Part shown: positions 29,826 to 38,936 of the stretch, one piece after another | Numbering within the stretch: position 1 is the first letter of the stretch | How the letters are laid out: each line of letters opens with the position of its first letter | DNA from: Paenibacillus tepidiphilus | GTDB taxonomy: Bacteria; Bacillota; Bacilli; Paenibacillales; Paenibacillaceae | Assembly (NCBI RefSeq): GCF_008635795.1 | Contig: NZ_VWRQ01000010.1 | Span: forward strand, 1 to 64,000 | Length of the DNA stretch: 64,000 nucleotides | Reading direction: 5' to 3' | Program-made: the position numbers and the translations under genes | The notes under the pieces: model-generated | What the model was told of the DNA's origin: nothing | The model's input: only the letters and a program-made list of their open reading frames with translations | The model's database searches: none

Positions 29826-30012
29826 TTAGTTGCATTTTGTACACTTAAATGCTGATTATATTCCTTTGTTAGAGGAATAATTGCACTTTATACAATTAAA
29901 ATGAGAGATTGGTGGCTTTCTGCTGTTTTGCTGTGTTTATAGTTGTACAGAATGCAATTATTCTCTATAGAGGACTGGTTTTCCGTAAAATAAGTGTATG
30001 AAATACAATTAT
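29826..30012. repeat. TTGTAC-type short repeat cluster B
   Basis: Four copies occur: AGTTGCATTTTGTACACTTAA, AATTGCACTTTATACAATTA, AGTTGTACAGAATGCAATTA and AAGTGTATGAAATACAATTA. They lie in both orientations and belong to the same family as 16768-17010. Confidence 0.65.
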
Positions 30013-30044
30013 GTCAGAGTTAGAGCCTGCACGTTACCTCAGTA

Positions 30045-30560
30045 AGTAGAGCGCCCCCACGTACCAACTTACTGTAGCAGTCCGCGTATTAGCTTGCACA
30101 TACCAATCCCACGTGCCAACCTCATGTACCGTCCTTACTTACCAGCGTGACGTACCAACCCTAAGTGCTTACCTTATGTACTAGCCCTACGTATCAACTC
30201 CATAAACCAGCCCCAGATACAACCCACTATAGCAGCCTCACGTACCAGCCCGTACCACCCCCTTAGTACCATCTCACTGTAGTAGCTTCACGTACCAACC
30301 TCACGTACTAGCTCTACGTATCAACCCCACGTACCAGCCTCACGTGCCAAGCTCACGAACCAGCCCCACATACAACTCTCTGTACCAACCTTACGTACCA
30401 GCCCGTTCCACTCCCTTAGTACCACCATCACGTATCAGCTCCACGTACCCACCCCACGTACCAACCTCGCGGATCAACCCCACGTACCAGCCTCAAGTAT
30501 TAGCCCCTATCAACCCCTCAGTATCAGCCCCACGTACCCACCCCACGTACCCACCCCACA
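30045..30560. repeat. Degenerate ~13-base CACGTACCA repeats
   Basis: About forty imperfect units of the type CCCCACGTACCAG / CTCACGTACCAAC fill this stretch. Period is mostly 13 with slips. The frames that stay open through it give only low-complexity Pro/Thr/Tyr peptides, so I do not call a gene. Origin and function are unknown. Confidence 0.7.
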
Positions 30561-30710
30561 AACCTATTCACACACCTTAAGCAGGAAATTACCCCTGTTT
30601 CTTCCTACAGACCTCTCGTTACAAACATAATTAGCAAATTAACACCCGATTAGCCTTACCATGCTTTGATTCTCCCTTCAGCTCGAAATCATCCCGCATC
30701 CTTATCCCCC

Positions 30711-31035
30711 AACGCTCCGGCACCCAGCGCACCCGCACCCAGCGCACCCGCACCCAACGCTCCCGCTCCAACGCTCCCGCTCCAACGCTCCCGCTCCAAC
30801 GCTCCCGCTCCAACGCTCCCGCTCCAACGCTCCCGCTCCAACGCTCCCGCTCCAACGCTCCCGCTCCAACGCTCCCGCTCCAACGCTCCCGCTCCAACGC
30901 TCCCGCTCCAACGCACCCGCTCCAACGCTCCCGCTTCAACGCTCCCGCTTCAACGCTCCCGCTTCAACGCTCCCGCTCCAACGCTCCCGCTCCAACGCTC
31001 CCGCTCCAACGCTCCCGCTTCAACGCTCCCGCACC
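30711..31035. repeat. 14-base tandem repeat AACGCTCCCGCTCC
   Basis: Three 15-base variants (AGCGCACCCGCACCC type) lead into 20 head-to-tail 14-base units in perfect register (30756-31035). Only a few substitutions occur, such as CTTC for CTCC. As 14 is not a multiple of 3, the long open frames across it on both strands (period 14 residues) are products of the repeat. Confidence 0.9.
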
Positions 31036-31066
31036 CAGCGCTCATCGTCGTTCGCCTACAAACGGC

Positions 31067-31106
31067 AACAGTCCGGCAAGCCACTTATGTGACCCGCCGG
31101 ACTGTT
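31067..31106. terminator. Hairpin at the end of yitT
   Basis: AACAGTCCGGC and GCCGGACTGTT are perfect 11-base arms just downstream of the yitT stop on the minus strand. The T run is weak. Confidence 0.6.
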
Positions 31107-31121
31107 AATCTTCCAATTCTA

Positions 31122-31988
31122 TTAAGTCAGCCGCTTGAAACGGCCGAGGATTTCGACGGTTTCCAGCACGTTGACGAAGGCCTTCGGGTCAGTCTCAAGA
31201 ATGGTCTTGCGCAGCTCCGCCAGCTCGTAGCGGGTGGTGACGGTCATCAGCATCGTGTTGCCCTCATGGCTGTAGCCGCCTTCCGCATTGACAACCGTGA
31301 CACCGTGGGGCAGCAGATTGAGCCGGCAAAGCATCTTGTCGCGCTCCTTGGTCACAATGAAGCAGGTGAGCTTGACGTGGCGGATGTGAATCAGGTTGAT
31401 CACCCGGCTCTTGACGAAGATACACAACATGGCGTAAAGGGCAGAGTCCCAGCTTTTGAAGAAGCCCAGGCTGAGAATGACCAGGCCGTCCATCACGAAC
31501 AGCACCGTGCCCATCGGGATGTCTCTTTTGCGCGTAATAATAGATCCCAGAATGTCGAACCCCCCGGAGGAGCCGCCTGCGCGCAGCGAGAAGCCTACGC
31601 CCCCGGCAATGATCACCCCGCCGAAGATGCTGGCCAGGATCGGGTCCTGGGTCAGCTTCATGAGCGGGATTACGTTAAGGAACCAGGTGGTGGAGAGCAC
31701 CGAGAGCATGCTGAGACAGATATATTTTTTGCCTACGGCGATAAAGCCCCAGATCAGAATCGGCAGATTGATCGCAAAATAAAAGAGCGAGATATACTTC
31801 GGACTCGTCAAATACCCGAGTATGGAGGCCGTACCGGCCACGCCGCCACTGAGCAGCTGATGCGGAATCAGAAACAGCCTTAGCCCGGCTGCGACCAGAA
31901 ACGCCGAAAAAATGATCGTGGCGACATCCCGCGCCTGCTTGGCGACTCCCCGTGTACTGACTGGAACAACGACATTGCGAACTTGCAT
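31122..31988 (-). CDS. YitT family membrane protein
   Basis: The 288-residue protein has five to six helices in its first 200 residues (DUF161/YitT: IPHQLLSGGVAG and RAGGSSGGFDILG). A C-terminal cytoplasmic DUF2179 domain follows (about 205-285, with TVVNAEGGYS). Bacilli have several paralogues and the transport substrate is unknown. ATG with AAGGGGA upstream. Confidence 0.9.
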   Translation of the reverse strand: MQVRNVVVPVSTRGVAKQARDVATIIFSAFLVAAGLRLFLIPHQLLSGGVAGTASILGYLTSPKYISLFYFAINLPILIWGFIAVGKKYICLSMLSVLSTTWFLNVIPLMKLTQDPILASIFGGVIIAGGVGFSLRAGGSSGGFDILGSIITRKRDIPMGTVLFVMDGLVILSLGFFKSWDSALYAMLCIFVKSRVINLIHIRHVKLTCFIVTKERDKMLCRLNLLPHGVTVVNAEGGYSHEGNTMLMTVTTRYELAELRKTILETDPKAFVNVLETVEILGRFKRLT

Positions 31989-32423
31989 GACAATAATCCC
32001 CTTTTTCCCCGATGTCTTTTCTCCGTGACCCTGTTCCCGATCACCCTGGAGAAGCTTTGTCTAAAATAAGGTTGAATTAGTTTAACCATCCAATGGCTCA
32101 ACTATTTTAACAGCTGTTTTGCTGCTGATGCAAAAATTATTTTATCATACTGATGATATTTTTTTATATAGGCTTTCACTATGATTTCTTTCACAATTTT
32201 GCGGTCCGGACGGCCCATTTCCGAAAGGCGCTGCAAGCAGTGGATGTGTTCCCCGGATACACCCGTGCTGTTTTCGCTATTTTGCCGCGTCCCGGCCGGA
32301 TTTGCTTGTCTAAACGGAGGGGCTTATGCATATCCATGGATTACAAGGTGTCTCTTCATGGACGGCGGAAGTCTATGCAAGGGGGCTGATAACACTAGAC
32401 TCAAAAAAAGGAGTTGAGCAGAC
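31989..32423. other. Intergenic region, divergent promoters
   Basis: No convincing gene. Two overlapping short plus-strand frames (32153-32389 and 32181-32417) lack family features and good ribosome-binding sites. The region must hold the promoters of yitT (minus) and yqhV (plus). Confidence 0.5.
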
Positions 32424-32687
32424 TTGGACAAGTATGTGGGCTGGATGGCGGCGCTTCGGCTGTTCTCCGGCAGTGTGGAGATAGCGGCGGCGATCCTGAT
32501 GCTGCGGCTGAACCAGGTAGACAAGGCGCTTGCGGTTAATTCCGGCCTCGCCCTGGTCGGACCGAGCATCCTGATACTGACGACGGCAGTCGGCCTTACG
32601 GGAATGGCTTCGCAGCTGTCCTGGGGCAAGCTGGGCTGGATCTTCTGCGGTGTGGCCTTTCTCTTAATCGGAATTCTTAAAAAATGA
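32424..32687 (+). CDS. yqhV: Small membrane protein YqhV (DUF2619)
   Basis: The 87-residue protein with three hydrophobic segments starts at TTG, ten bases after AAAGGAG. The Bacillus yqhV gene lies immediately upstream of spoIIIAA, as here. The function is unknown. Confidence 0.85.
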   Translation: MDKYVGWMAALRLFSGSVEIAAAILMLRLNQVDKALAVNSGLALVGPSILILTTAVGLTGMASQLSWGKLGWIFCGVAFLLIGILKK

Positions 32688-32697
32688 TAGATGATAG

Positions 32698-32725
32698 TCA
32701 TAAAGCGGGCGTACAAGCATAGATA
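32698..32725 (+). promoter_or_regulatory. Candidate sigma-E promoter of spoIIIA operon
   Basis: TCATAAA and CATAGATA are separated by 13 bases and resemble sigma-E -35 (TCATATT) and -10 (CATACAnT) elements. In Bacillus the operon is sigma-E dependent in the mother cell. Confidence 0.5.
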
Positions 32726-32769
32726 TGTAAACAAGACATGACAAAGAGGACAACTTGGGGGTAATCCAT

Positions 32770-33771
32770 ATGGCCAATGACTGGCTGCTCTTGTTTCCCG
32801 AAACGATAAGGGCGCTGCTGAAAGCCCTCCCGGCGGCGCTGCTGGACAAGGTGGAGGAGGTTCGTGTCCGCGAAGGCCGCCCGCTGGAAATTAACTACGC
32901 CGGCAGGTTCAGCTTCATTGCCGGAAGCGGGGGACTGACGCTGGCTCCCGCGGAAGCGTACAAGCCGGGCCGCGAGGATGCGCACAGGCTGCTCGACCTT
33001 ATCAGCAACCATTCGCTTTATACGATGGAGGAGGAGCTGCGCAAGGGCTTCATCACCATTCCCGGCGGGCACCGCATCGGCCTATCCGGCCGCGCCGTGC
33101 TCAGCGGCGGCAGTGTCGAGCATCTGCGCGACATCACCGGCTTCAATGTCCGGATCGCCCGCGAGGTGACAGGCATCGCAGACAGTGTTCTGCCTTATCT
33201 GGTGGACAGGAGCCGGCAGCGGATCATGCATACGCTGATCCTCTCGCCGCCGCAGCAGGGCAAGACTACCATGCTGCGCGACCTGGCCCGGCAGATCTCC
33301 GGCGGCGGCAGTGCGGGGCGGGAGGGCAGCCGTCCCGCACTGAAGGTCGGCATCGTCGACGAGCGCTCCGAGATCGCCGGCAGCCGCCGCGGTGTTCCCG
33401 CCTTCGACGTCGGGCCGCGCACAGACATCCTCGACGGCTGTCCGAAGGCCGAGGGGATGATGATGATGATCCGCTCGCTGTCGCCCGATGTGCTGATCGC
33501 CGATGAAATCGGCCGGCCGGAGGATGCGGCGGCCGTCACCGAAGCGCTGCACGCCGGCATCTCGGTGGTGGCCTCGGCCCACGGCAAGGAAGTGGCCGAG
33601 CTGGCCCGTCGGCCGGGCCTCGGCGGCCTGGTGGAGCAGCGGATGTTCGAGCGGTACGTCATTCTTCACCGCTCCGAAGCGGGCACCGGCTTCCGTGTTC
33701 TCGACGGACAGAAGCGCGGGCTGCTGCTGGTATCACCGGGGGAGCGCAGCGGCGGAGATCTCCATGCTTAA
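32770..33771 (+). CDS. spoIIIAA: Stage III sporulation ATPase SpoIIIAA
   Basis: This is the ATPase of the SpoIIIA-SpoIIQ channel between mother cell and forespore. The 333-residue protein has Walker A PPQQGKTTMLRD and Walker B DVLIADEIGRPED, resembling secretion ATPases. ATG 32770 has GGGGG eight bases upstream; a TTG at 32755 is the alternative. It overlaps spoIIIAB by eight bases. Confidence 0.95.
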   Translation: MANDWLLLFPETIRALLKALPAALLDKVEEVRVREGRPLEINYAGRFSFIAGSGGLTLAPAEAYKPGREDAHRLLDLISNHSLYTMEEELRKGFITIPGGHRIGLSGRAVLSGGSVEHLRDITGFNVRIAREVTGIADSVLPYLVDRSRQRIMHTLILSPPQQGKTTMLRDLARQISGGGSAGREGSRPALKVGIVDERSEIAGSRRGVPAFDVGPRTDILDGCPKAEGMMMMIRSLSPDVLIADEIGRPEDAAAVTEALHAGISVVASAHGKEVAELARRPGLGGLVEQRMFERYVILHRSEAGTGFRVLDGQKRGLLLVSPGERSGGDLHA

Positions 33772-34282
33772 GCTGTTCGGAGCGGTCATCGTCATCCTCG
33801 CCGGAACGCTCGCCGGGTTCAGCCGGGCAGCGCAATACGCCGACCGGCCCCGGCATATCCGGGGGCTGATCGCGGCGCTGCAGCGGCTGGAAACCGAGAT
33901 TAAATACGGCTATACACCGCTTCCGGAAGCGCTGCGGCGGATCGGCGAGCAGTCCAAGGAGCCGCTGAAGGCGCTGTTTCTGGAAGCGGCCCGCGAGATG
34001 AGTCCGCCGCTGGACCGGACACCCGAAGCTGCCTTCGCCAAAGCGATGGACGACCACTGGAGGGCCGCCTCCCTCAAGGCGGCGGAGCGGGAAATTCTCC
34101 GCCAGCTCAGCTGCACGCTCGGGACGAGCGACCGGATGGACCAGGGACAGCATATCGGGCTGGCGCTGCAGCAGCTGAAGCAGGAGGAAGCCGTAGCCAG
34201 GGAAGATCAGGGCAAATATGAAAAGATGAGCAAAAGCCTGGGTCTGCTGCTTGGAGCATTGATCGTCATACTGATCTTTTAG
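33764..34282 (+). CDS. spoIIIAB: Stage III sporulation protein SpoIIIAB
   Basis: The 172-residue protein has a membrane helix at each end and a helical cytoplasmic core (LETEIKYGYTPLPEAL), similar to GspF of type II secretion. The ATG lies inside the end of spoIIIAA (ATGCTTAA), indicating coupled translation. Length is as in Bacillus. Confidence 0.94.
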   Translation: MLKLFGAVIVILAGTLAGFSRAAQYADRPRHIRGLIAALQRLETEIKYGYTPLPEALRRIGEQSKEPLKALFLEAAREMSPPLDRTPEAAFAKAMDDHWRAASLKAAEREILRQLSCTLGTSDRMDQGQHIGLALQQLKQEEAVAREDQGKYEKMSKSLGLLLGALIVILIF

Positions 34283-34295
34283 CGAGGTGCCAGGA

Positions 34296-34499
34296 ATGAA
34301 TATTGAAGTCAACGCGATCTTCCAAATCGCCGGCATCGGCATCATCATCGCCATGATCCATACCGTATTGAAGCAGATGGGCAAGGAGGATATCGCCCAT
34401 TGGGTGACCATCGTCGGGTTCATCATCGTACTGTTCATGGTGATCCGGATGCTGGACGGGTTGCTGCAGGAAATCAAAACGATCTTTCTATTTAATTAG
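34296..34499 (+). CDS. spoIIIAC: Stage III sporulation protein SpoIIIAC
   Basis: The 67-residue protein has two membrane helices and the family stretch QIAGIGIIIAMIHTVLKQ. It is a component of the feeding-tube complex. ATG 34296 is preferred to GTG 34287, which overlaps the ribosome-binding site. Confidence 0.93.
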   Translation: MNIEVNAIFQIAGIGIIIAMIHTVLKQMGKEDIAHWVTIVGFIIVLFMVIRMLDGLLQEIKTIFLFN

Positions 34500-34508
34500 G
34501 CGAGCGTT

Positions 34509-34898
34509 ATGGAAATCATCCAGGTAGTAGGAATAGGACTGCTGTCGACGGTGCTGATTCTGGTGCTGAAGGAACAAAAGCCGGTGTTCGCCTTTCTCCT
34601 GACAACGGCGACGGGCATCCTGATCTTTCTGTTTCTGCTCGGCAAAATCGGCACCATCATGGGAACGCTCGAACGGGTGGCGGAATCGTCGGGCATGGAT
34701 ATGATCTACATCAAGACTGTCTTCAAAATTATCGGCATCGCCTATATTGCGGAGTTCGGCGCCCAGATTGTCCGCGATGCGGGAGCGGATTCCATTGCTT
34801 CCAAGATCGAGCTGGCCGGCAAGGTGCTGATCATGGTGCTGGCCGTGCCGATCATCAGCATCATTATCGAAACGGTGATGAAGCTCCTGCCGGCATAA
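34509..34898 (+). CDS. spoIIIAD: Stage III sporulation protein SpoIIIAD
   Basis: The 129-residue protein has four hydrophobic segments and the conserved YIAEFGAQIVRDAG. It is a membrane part of the SpoIIIA complex, ten bases after spoIIIAC. Confidence 0.94.
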   Translation: MEIIQVVGIGLLSTVLILVLKEQKPVFAFLLTTATGILIFLFLLGKIGTIMGTLERVAESSGMDMIYIKTVFKIIGIAYIAEFGAQIVRDAGADSIASKIELAGKVLIMVLAVPIISIIIETVMKLLPA

Positions 34899-34949
34899 GC
34901 CACAGGGTGTACATGCAAGACCAGCAGAGCCGGCGGGGAGGAGTGCAGG

Positions 34950-36179
34950 ATGACGTCGCGAGGCAGACGGGGAGAGGTATACATCAGAATACTGCTGGGC
35001 CTCTTTCTCTCCTGGTGCTTCTTCGGAGGAGCCGGAAGCCTTGCAGCGGAGGCAGTCCCGCAAGAGGCGGACAACCGTGCCTCGCCGGTAGACGGATGGG
35101 TGAAGCAGCAGGTGCAGCAGCTGCCGAAGGATCAGGTGGAGGCCTATTGGGATCAGCTGATGAAGGAGTACGGCGGTTTTTTTCCGGACGGGAAGACGCC
35201 GGCGCTGATGGATATGCTGCTTCCGGGCGGCAACGGGCTGAGCATGAAGAGTGTGCTTTCCGGACTCCTGAACTTCCTGTGGCATGAGGTGCTTTATAAC
35301 GGCAAGCTGCTCGTCACCATCGTGATGGTGAGCGTGCTGAGTATGATTCTGGAGACGGTGCAGAGCGCTTTTGAACGTAAAAATGTCAGTAAAATCGCCT
35401 ATATGCTCTGTTACATGGTTGTCCTGGTCCTTGCCGTCAACAGCTTCAATATCGCCATCGGATATGCCAAGGACGCCATTGACCGCATGGGCGATTTCAT
35501 GATGGCGATGATTCCGCTGCTGTTCGCACTGCTGGCTTCAATGGGGAACATCGTGACTGTCTCGGTCACCCATCCGCTGATCGTCTTTATGATCCATACG
35601 GTGAGCACGCTGATCCACACTATGGTATTCCCGCTGCTGTTCTTCTCGGCGGTGCTGCATCTGGTGAGCGCCATCTCCGTGAAATACAAGCTGACCCAGC
35701 TTGCCAATCTGCTGCGCAACGTGGGGGCCGGGTTACTGGGCGTACTGCTGACGGTGTTCCTCGGCGTAATCTCGGTCAGAGGCATTACCAGCTCCGTGAC
35801 GGACGGCGTTACGCTCCGCGCAGCCAAATACATCACAGGCAATTTCGTCCCGGTCATCGGCAAAATGTTCGCGGATGCCACCGATACCGTGATCTCTGCC
35901 TCGCTTCTGGTGAAGAACGCCATCGGGCTCTCGGGTGTCATTATCATTTTGTTCCTTTGCGCTTTCCCGGCGATCAAAATCCTGTGCCTGGCGCTAATCT
36001 ACAACGTGGCTGCAGCGGTTATGCAGCCCTTGGGCGACACGCCTATCGTCTCCTGCCTGCAGACCATCGGCAAGAGCATGATGTACGTCTTCGCGGCGCT
36101 GGCCGCGGTATCGCTGATGTTCTTCCTGGCGGTGACCATCCTGCTGACCGCAGGCAATCTGACCGTCATGATGAGGTGA
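34950..36179 (+). CDS. spoIIIAE: Stage III sporulation protein SpoIIIAE
   Basis: The 409-residue polytopic protein has a signal peptide-like N-terminus (about 10-35) and about seven helices from residue 110 on. It shows the family stretch RGITSSVTDGVTLRAAKYI. It probably forms the channel core in the outer forespore membrane. Confidence 0.94.
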   Translation: MTSRGRRGEVYIRILLGLFLSWCFFGGAGSLAAEAVPQEADNRASPVDGWVKQQVQQLPKDQVEAYWDQLMKEYGGFFPDGKTPALMDMLLPGGNGLSMKSVLSGLLNFLWHEVLYNGKLLVTIVMVSVLSMILETVQSAFERKNVSKIAYMLCYMVVLVLAVNSFNIAIGYAKDAIDRMGDFMMAMIPLLFALLASMGNIVTVSVTHPLIVFMIHTVSTLIHTMVFPLLFFSAVLHLVSAISVKYKLTQLANLLRNVGAGLLGVLLTVFLGVISVRGITSSVTDGVTLRAAKYITGNFVPVIGKMFADATDTVISASLLVKNAIGLSGVIIILFLCAFPAIKILCLALIYNVAAAVMQPLGDTPIVSCLQTIGKSMMYVFAALAAVSLMFFLAVTILLTAGNLTVMMR

Positions 36180-36213
36180 GGCCAGGAACACTCTAGGGGC
36201 GGGGAGGAGAACC

Positions 36214-36984
36214 ATGACATGGCTTAGCGATTGGCTGCGTGAACTGATACTGGTCGTGCTGATGGCCGCCTTCGTAGAAATGCTGCTGCCGGGCAAGTCG
36301 ATGGAGCGGTACGCCAGGCTGGTGCTCAGCCTGCTCGTCCTCCTGACCTTGCTGAATCCGGTGATCTCCCTGCTGAAAGGGGATGCTTCCTCCCAGCTTG
36401 CGCTGGCTATGGAACAGGCGCAGCGGGAGAGCGGATGGGGCAGCGGCGGGGATACAGGAGATTCACTGCAGGAGATTCTGAGGCAGGGCCAGCTGCTGGC
36501 CGCCGGCTCCCGTGAGCAGAGCCTGCAGCTTGCTGCCGGTGAGGTGGCAGGTCAGATGCAGGAGCAGATTGCAGCCGCAACCGGCGTGCGGGGCGTGAAT
36601 GTGACCGTCGCGCTGGAAATGGGCCGCGATACCGGCGGCGGGGAGCTGCCGGTGATCTCCCGGGTGGCCGTCACCCTGCCCGAAGGCTCATCCCCGCAAC
36701 ATGCAGGGGGGGCTGAAGGTGGCGGGGCGGCGGATCAGGAGGCTCCGGGAGGGCGGATTCATATTACTCCTGTAGAGCCGGTGCAGGTCCGGATCGGCGC
36801 TGCAGATGCGGCGCAAACCGCAGAAGCAGCCGCGTCAGGCGAGGAATCAGCCGGAACTGCCGAAACTTCCAGCACAGCAATCGGACAGCAGGCGGAATCC
36901 ATTGTTGATCTGCTGGTGCAGAACTGGAATGTGGAGCGTAGCAGAATTGAAGTCAAGGGCGCCGGCGGCGCTGAAAAGAGCTGA
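36214..36984 (+). CDS. spoIIIAF: Stage III sporulation protein SpoIIIAF
   Basis: The 256-residue protein has two N-terminal helices (WLRELILVVLMAAFVEMLLP) and an intermembrane ring-building domain. A Glu/Ala/Gly-rich insert makes it somewhat longer than the Bacillus protein (about 206). GGGGAGGAG precedes the ATG. Confidence 0.92.
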   Translation: MTWLSDWLRELILVVLMAAFVEMLLPGKSMERYARLVLSLLVLLTLLNPVISLLKGDASSQLALAMEQAQRESGWGSGGDTGDSLQEILRQGQLLAAGSREQSLQLAAGEVAGQMQEQIAAATGVRGVNVTVALEMGRDTGGGELPVISRVAVTLPEGSSPQHAGGAEGGGAADQEAPGGRIHITPVEPVQVRIGAADAAQTAEAAASGEESAGTAETSSTAIGQQAESIVDLLVQNWNVERSRIEVKGAGGAEKS

Positions 36985-37004
36985 CGAAAGAGGGGGTTAG
37001 AGAG

Positions 37005-37646
37005 GTGGGTAAATGGCTGAAGAAGCTGGAGCAGTGGGCAGGGGGCGGAGCCGGCAGTCCGAGGCGGAGCCAGACCTTCCGCTGGTTGATCATACTGGGA
37101 TTGCTCGGTGTCGCGATCATGCTGTTCAACTCCTTTGTCAATGTGAAGAAGATCGACAGCGAGAACACAGGGAGGGAGCCGCCGGTGAGCGAAAGCTCGC
37201 AAGGCGTTATGCAGCAGGGGGAGCTGATGGCCTCTGATGCATTCGAGAGTATTGAACTGGCGCTGGAGAGCCGTACCAAGGAGATTCTGGAGAAGATCGT
37301 CGGTGTCGGCACTGTAGACATTATGGTTACGGTAGAGTCGACGGAGGAAATCGTGGTCACCCGGAATATGAATGATTCACAGCAGCAGAGCGAGGAGACG
37401 GACGCCAGCGGAGGCAAGCGGCATACCACTCAATATACGCGGGACGGCGAAATCGTCACCTACAGCCAGTCTGGCGATGAAACGCCGATCATTACGAAGC
37501 GGATCAAGCCGCAGGTGCGCGGCGTGCTGGTTGTAGCCAAAGGTGCGGAGAACAAGGTCGTCCGGAGCTTAATCGAAGAAGCCGTGGAGAAGGGGCTGAA
37601 TGTCCCAAGCTACAAGATATCGGTCGTACCGCGCAAGCAGGAATGA
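37005..37646 (+). CDS. spoIIIAG: Stage III sporulation protein SpoIIIAG
   Basis: The 213-residue protein has one N-terminal helix (about 27-45) and an EscJ/PrgK-type ring domain with the insertion that forms the beta barrel of the SpoIIIAG ring. TPIITKRIKPQVRGVLVVAK is the family core. Starts at GTG. Confidence 0.93.
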   Translation: MGKWLKKLEQWAGGGAGSPRRSQTFRWLIILGLLGVAIMLFNSFVNVKKIDSENTGREPPVSESSQGVMQQGELMASDAFESIELALESRTKEILEKIVGVGTVDIMVTVESTEEIVVTRNMNDSQQQSEETDASGGKRHTTQYTRDGEIVTYSQSGDETPIITKRIKPQVRGVLVVAKGAENKVVRSLIEEAVEKGLNVPSYKISVVPRKQE

Positions 37647-37746
37647 TCTAATGCCGGGAACAGCTGCAGCAGACAGGGCGAAAACACGCAGGTGCGAATA
37701 CGCAGGAAAACCGCTTAACGCGATCATATTTTAGGAGGTATAAACA

Positions 37747-38670
37747 ATGAAGGGCAAAAGACAAACAATCTGGTTGGTATCCATGCTCAGCTTGATGGTG
37801 GTGCTGTCTGCTTACTATTTATTCACCGAGGATTCCGGCGGCTCGCTGCCGCAGGAAACGGCCGGCACGGTCCAGGTCGGCGGCAACGGAAATGCCGATA
37901 CGCAGACCGCGCTCGACAGCGGCCTGGTCATCAATGAAGTGGAAACCGGCGATGCCGCTGCGGATCTCGCAGGCAACGCGGCTGCTGAAGACACCATTGC
38001 AGCAGACACGGACGGTGCCGGGAACGATGCTGGAGTGACCGGAGATGATGCCGCTACGGTGGCCGCCGGCAGCGAAGCGGGGGACAAGGAGGCTGCTGCC
38101 GATAAGGACGCAGCCGCAGTCAAGGACACAGCGGCGGACAAGGACATCGCCGCAGCTGACACTGCTGCAGCCGATACGGGTGCCAGCGGAGATAAAGCAG
38201 GGCAGGACGCGGGCGCAGCAGCCGATAAAGAGGCTGCCGCAGCTTCCACAGCTGATGAAACCTCCAAGAGCGACAAAGAAATTCTCAAGGAAGTCGCTTC
38301 GCAGAGCGTATCGGCCGCCGCGCTGTTCGACGATTACCTGCTGGACCGCGAGCAGAAGAACCTGAAGAATTACAATGACCTGATGGCCCAGATCAACGAC
38401 ATGGGCAAGACGCCGTCCGAGAACGCAGTCGCCCAGGAGCAGCTCAATAAGCTGGAGGAAAAAGAATCCAAGATCAACGGCATCGAGGAGCAGCTCCAGC
38501 AGAAATACGGCCAGGCAATTGTGAAGGAAGAGAGCGGTGACTCCTATACTGTGGTCGTGCTGAGCGACAAGCTTGACGTCAAGCAGGCCGTGGGCATCGT
38601 GGATCTGGTCATGAAGGAACTGAGCGTGTCGCAGAACAAGATTAAAGTACAGTATGTCTCGGAGCAATAA
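37747..38670 (+). CDS. spoIIIAH: Stage III sporulation protein SpoIIIAH
   Basis: The 307-residue protein has a membrane helix (about 7-26) and a C-terminal ring domain (about 190-307) that pairs with SpoIIQ in the intermembrane space. The linker between them, about residues 60-180, is a long Ala/Asp/Lys-rich low-complexity stretch. This makes the protein about 90 residues longer than the Bacillus one (218). Last gene of the operon. Confidence 0.92.
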   Translation: MKGKRQTIWLVSMLSLMVVLSAYYLFTEDSGGSLPQETAGTVQVGGNGNADTQTALDSGLVINEVETGDAAADLAGNAAAEDTIAADTDGAGNDAGVTGDDAATVAAGSEAGDKEAAADKDAAAVKDTAADKDIAAADTAAADTGASGDKAGQDAGAAADKEAAAASTADETSKSDKEILKEVASQSVSAAALFDDYLLDREQKNLKNYNDLMAQINDMGKTPSENAVAQEQLNKLEEKESKINGIEEQLQQKYGQAIVKEESGDSYTVVVLSDKLDVKQAVGIVDLVMKELSVSQNKIKVQYVSEQ

Positions 38671-38693
38671 GCCGGACAAAAAATGGAATAAAA

Positions 38694-38727
38694 CCGCGAA
38701 AAGGCTCGGGTTCTCCCGGGCCCTTTC
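38694..38727 (+). terminator. Terminator after spoIIIA operon
   Basis: GGCTCGGG and CCCGGGCC arms with a four-base loop, followed by CTTTCC. Confidence 0.65.
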
Positions 38728-38751
38728 CATTTCTATCGTTTGTGATATAAT
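38724..38751 (+). promoter_or_regulatory. Candidate accBC promoter
   Basis: TATAAT at 38746-38751 has TTTCCA sixteen bases upstream. It starts a leader of about 240 bases before accB. Confidence 0.5.
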
Positions 38752-38777
38752 ACATAAAGTTAATTGGTTAGACAAGA

Positions 38778-38936
38778 TGAAACGGCTGCGCCGTCTGTAA
38801 ATGGACAGTATCCGTTTCAAGAAATGCATAAGCAACTTCCTGAAATTATTGCCGCAGCGGACATCTGAAAGCGATTCGCATATCGTGGGTACCGGAAGCT
38901 TATGCTTCCATGAAGGAAGAGCCGGATCACCGGCTC
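38778..38936 (+). other. Structured leader of accB
   Basis: Three hairpins occur in order: TGAAACGG/CCGTTTCA (38778-38819) enclosing CTGT/ACAG; GGAAGC-TTAT-GCTTCC (38894-38909); and GAGCCGG-ATCA-CCGGCTC (38919-38936). They match no riboswitch class known to me. No gene fits in the leader. Confidence 0.5.

Noticed and set aside
30344..30580. 78-residue Pro/Thr-rich frame
   Set aside because: It translates the degenerate CACGTACCA repeat; low complexity and no ribosome-binding site.
30711..31035. Tandem array considered as a CRISPR array
   Set aside because: Units are 14 bases and directly adjacent, with no unique spacers and no cas genes nearby.
30631..31883. Long open frames on both strands across the 14-base repeat
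   Set aside because: They exist because the repeat has no stop codons in these frames; the plus frame then runs antisense through yitT. No ribosome-binding site or family.
32153..32417. Two overlapping 78-residue frames upstream of yqhV
   Set aside because: No ribosome-binding site, no recognisable sequence, and mutually overlapping.
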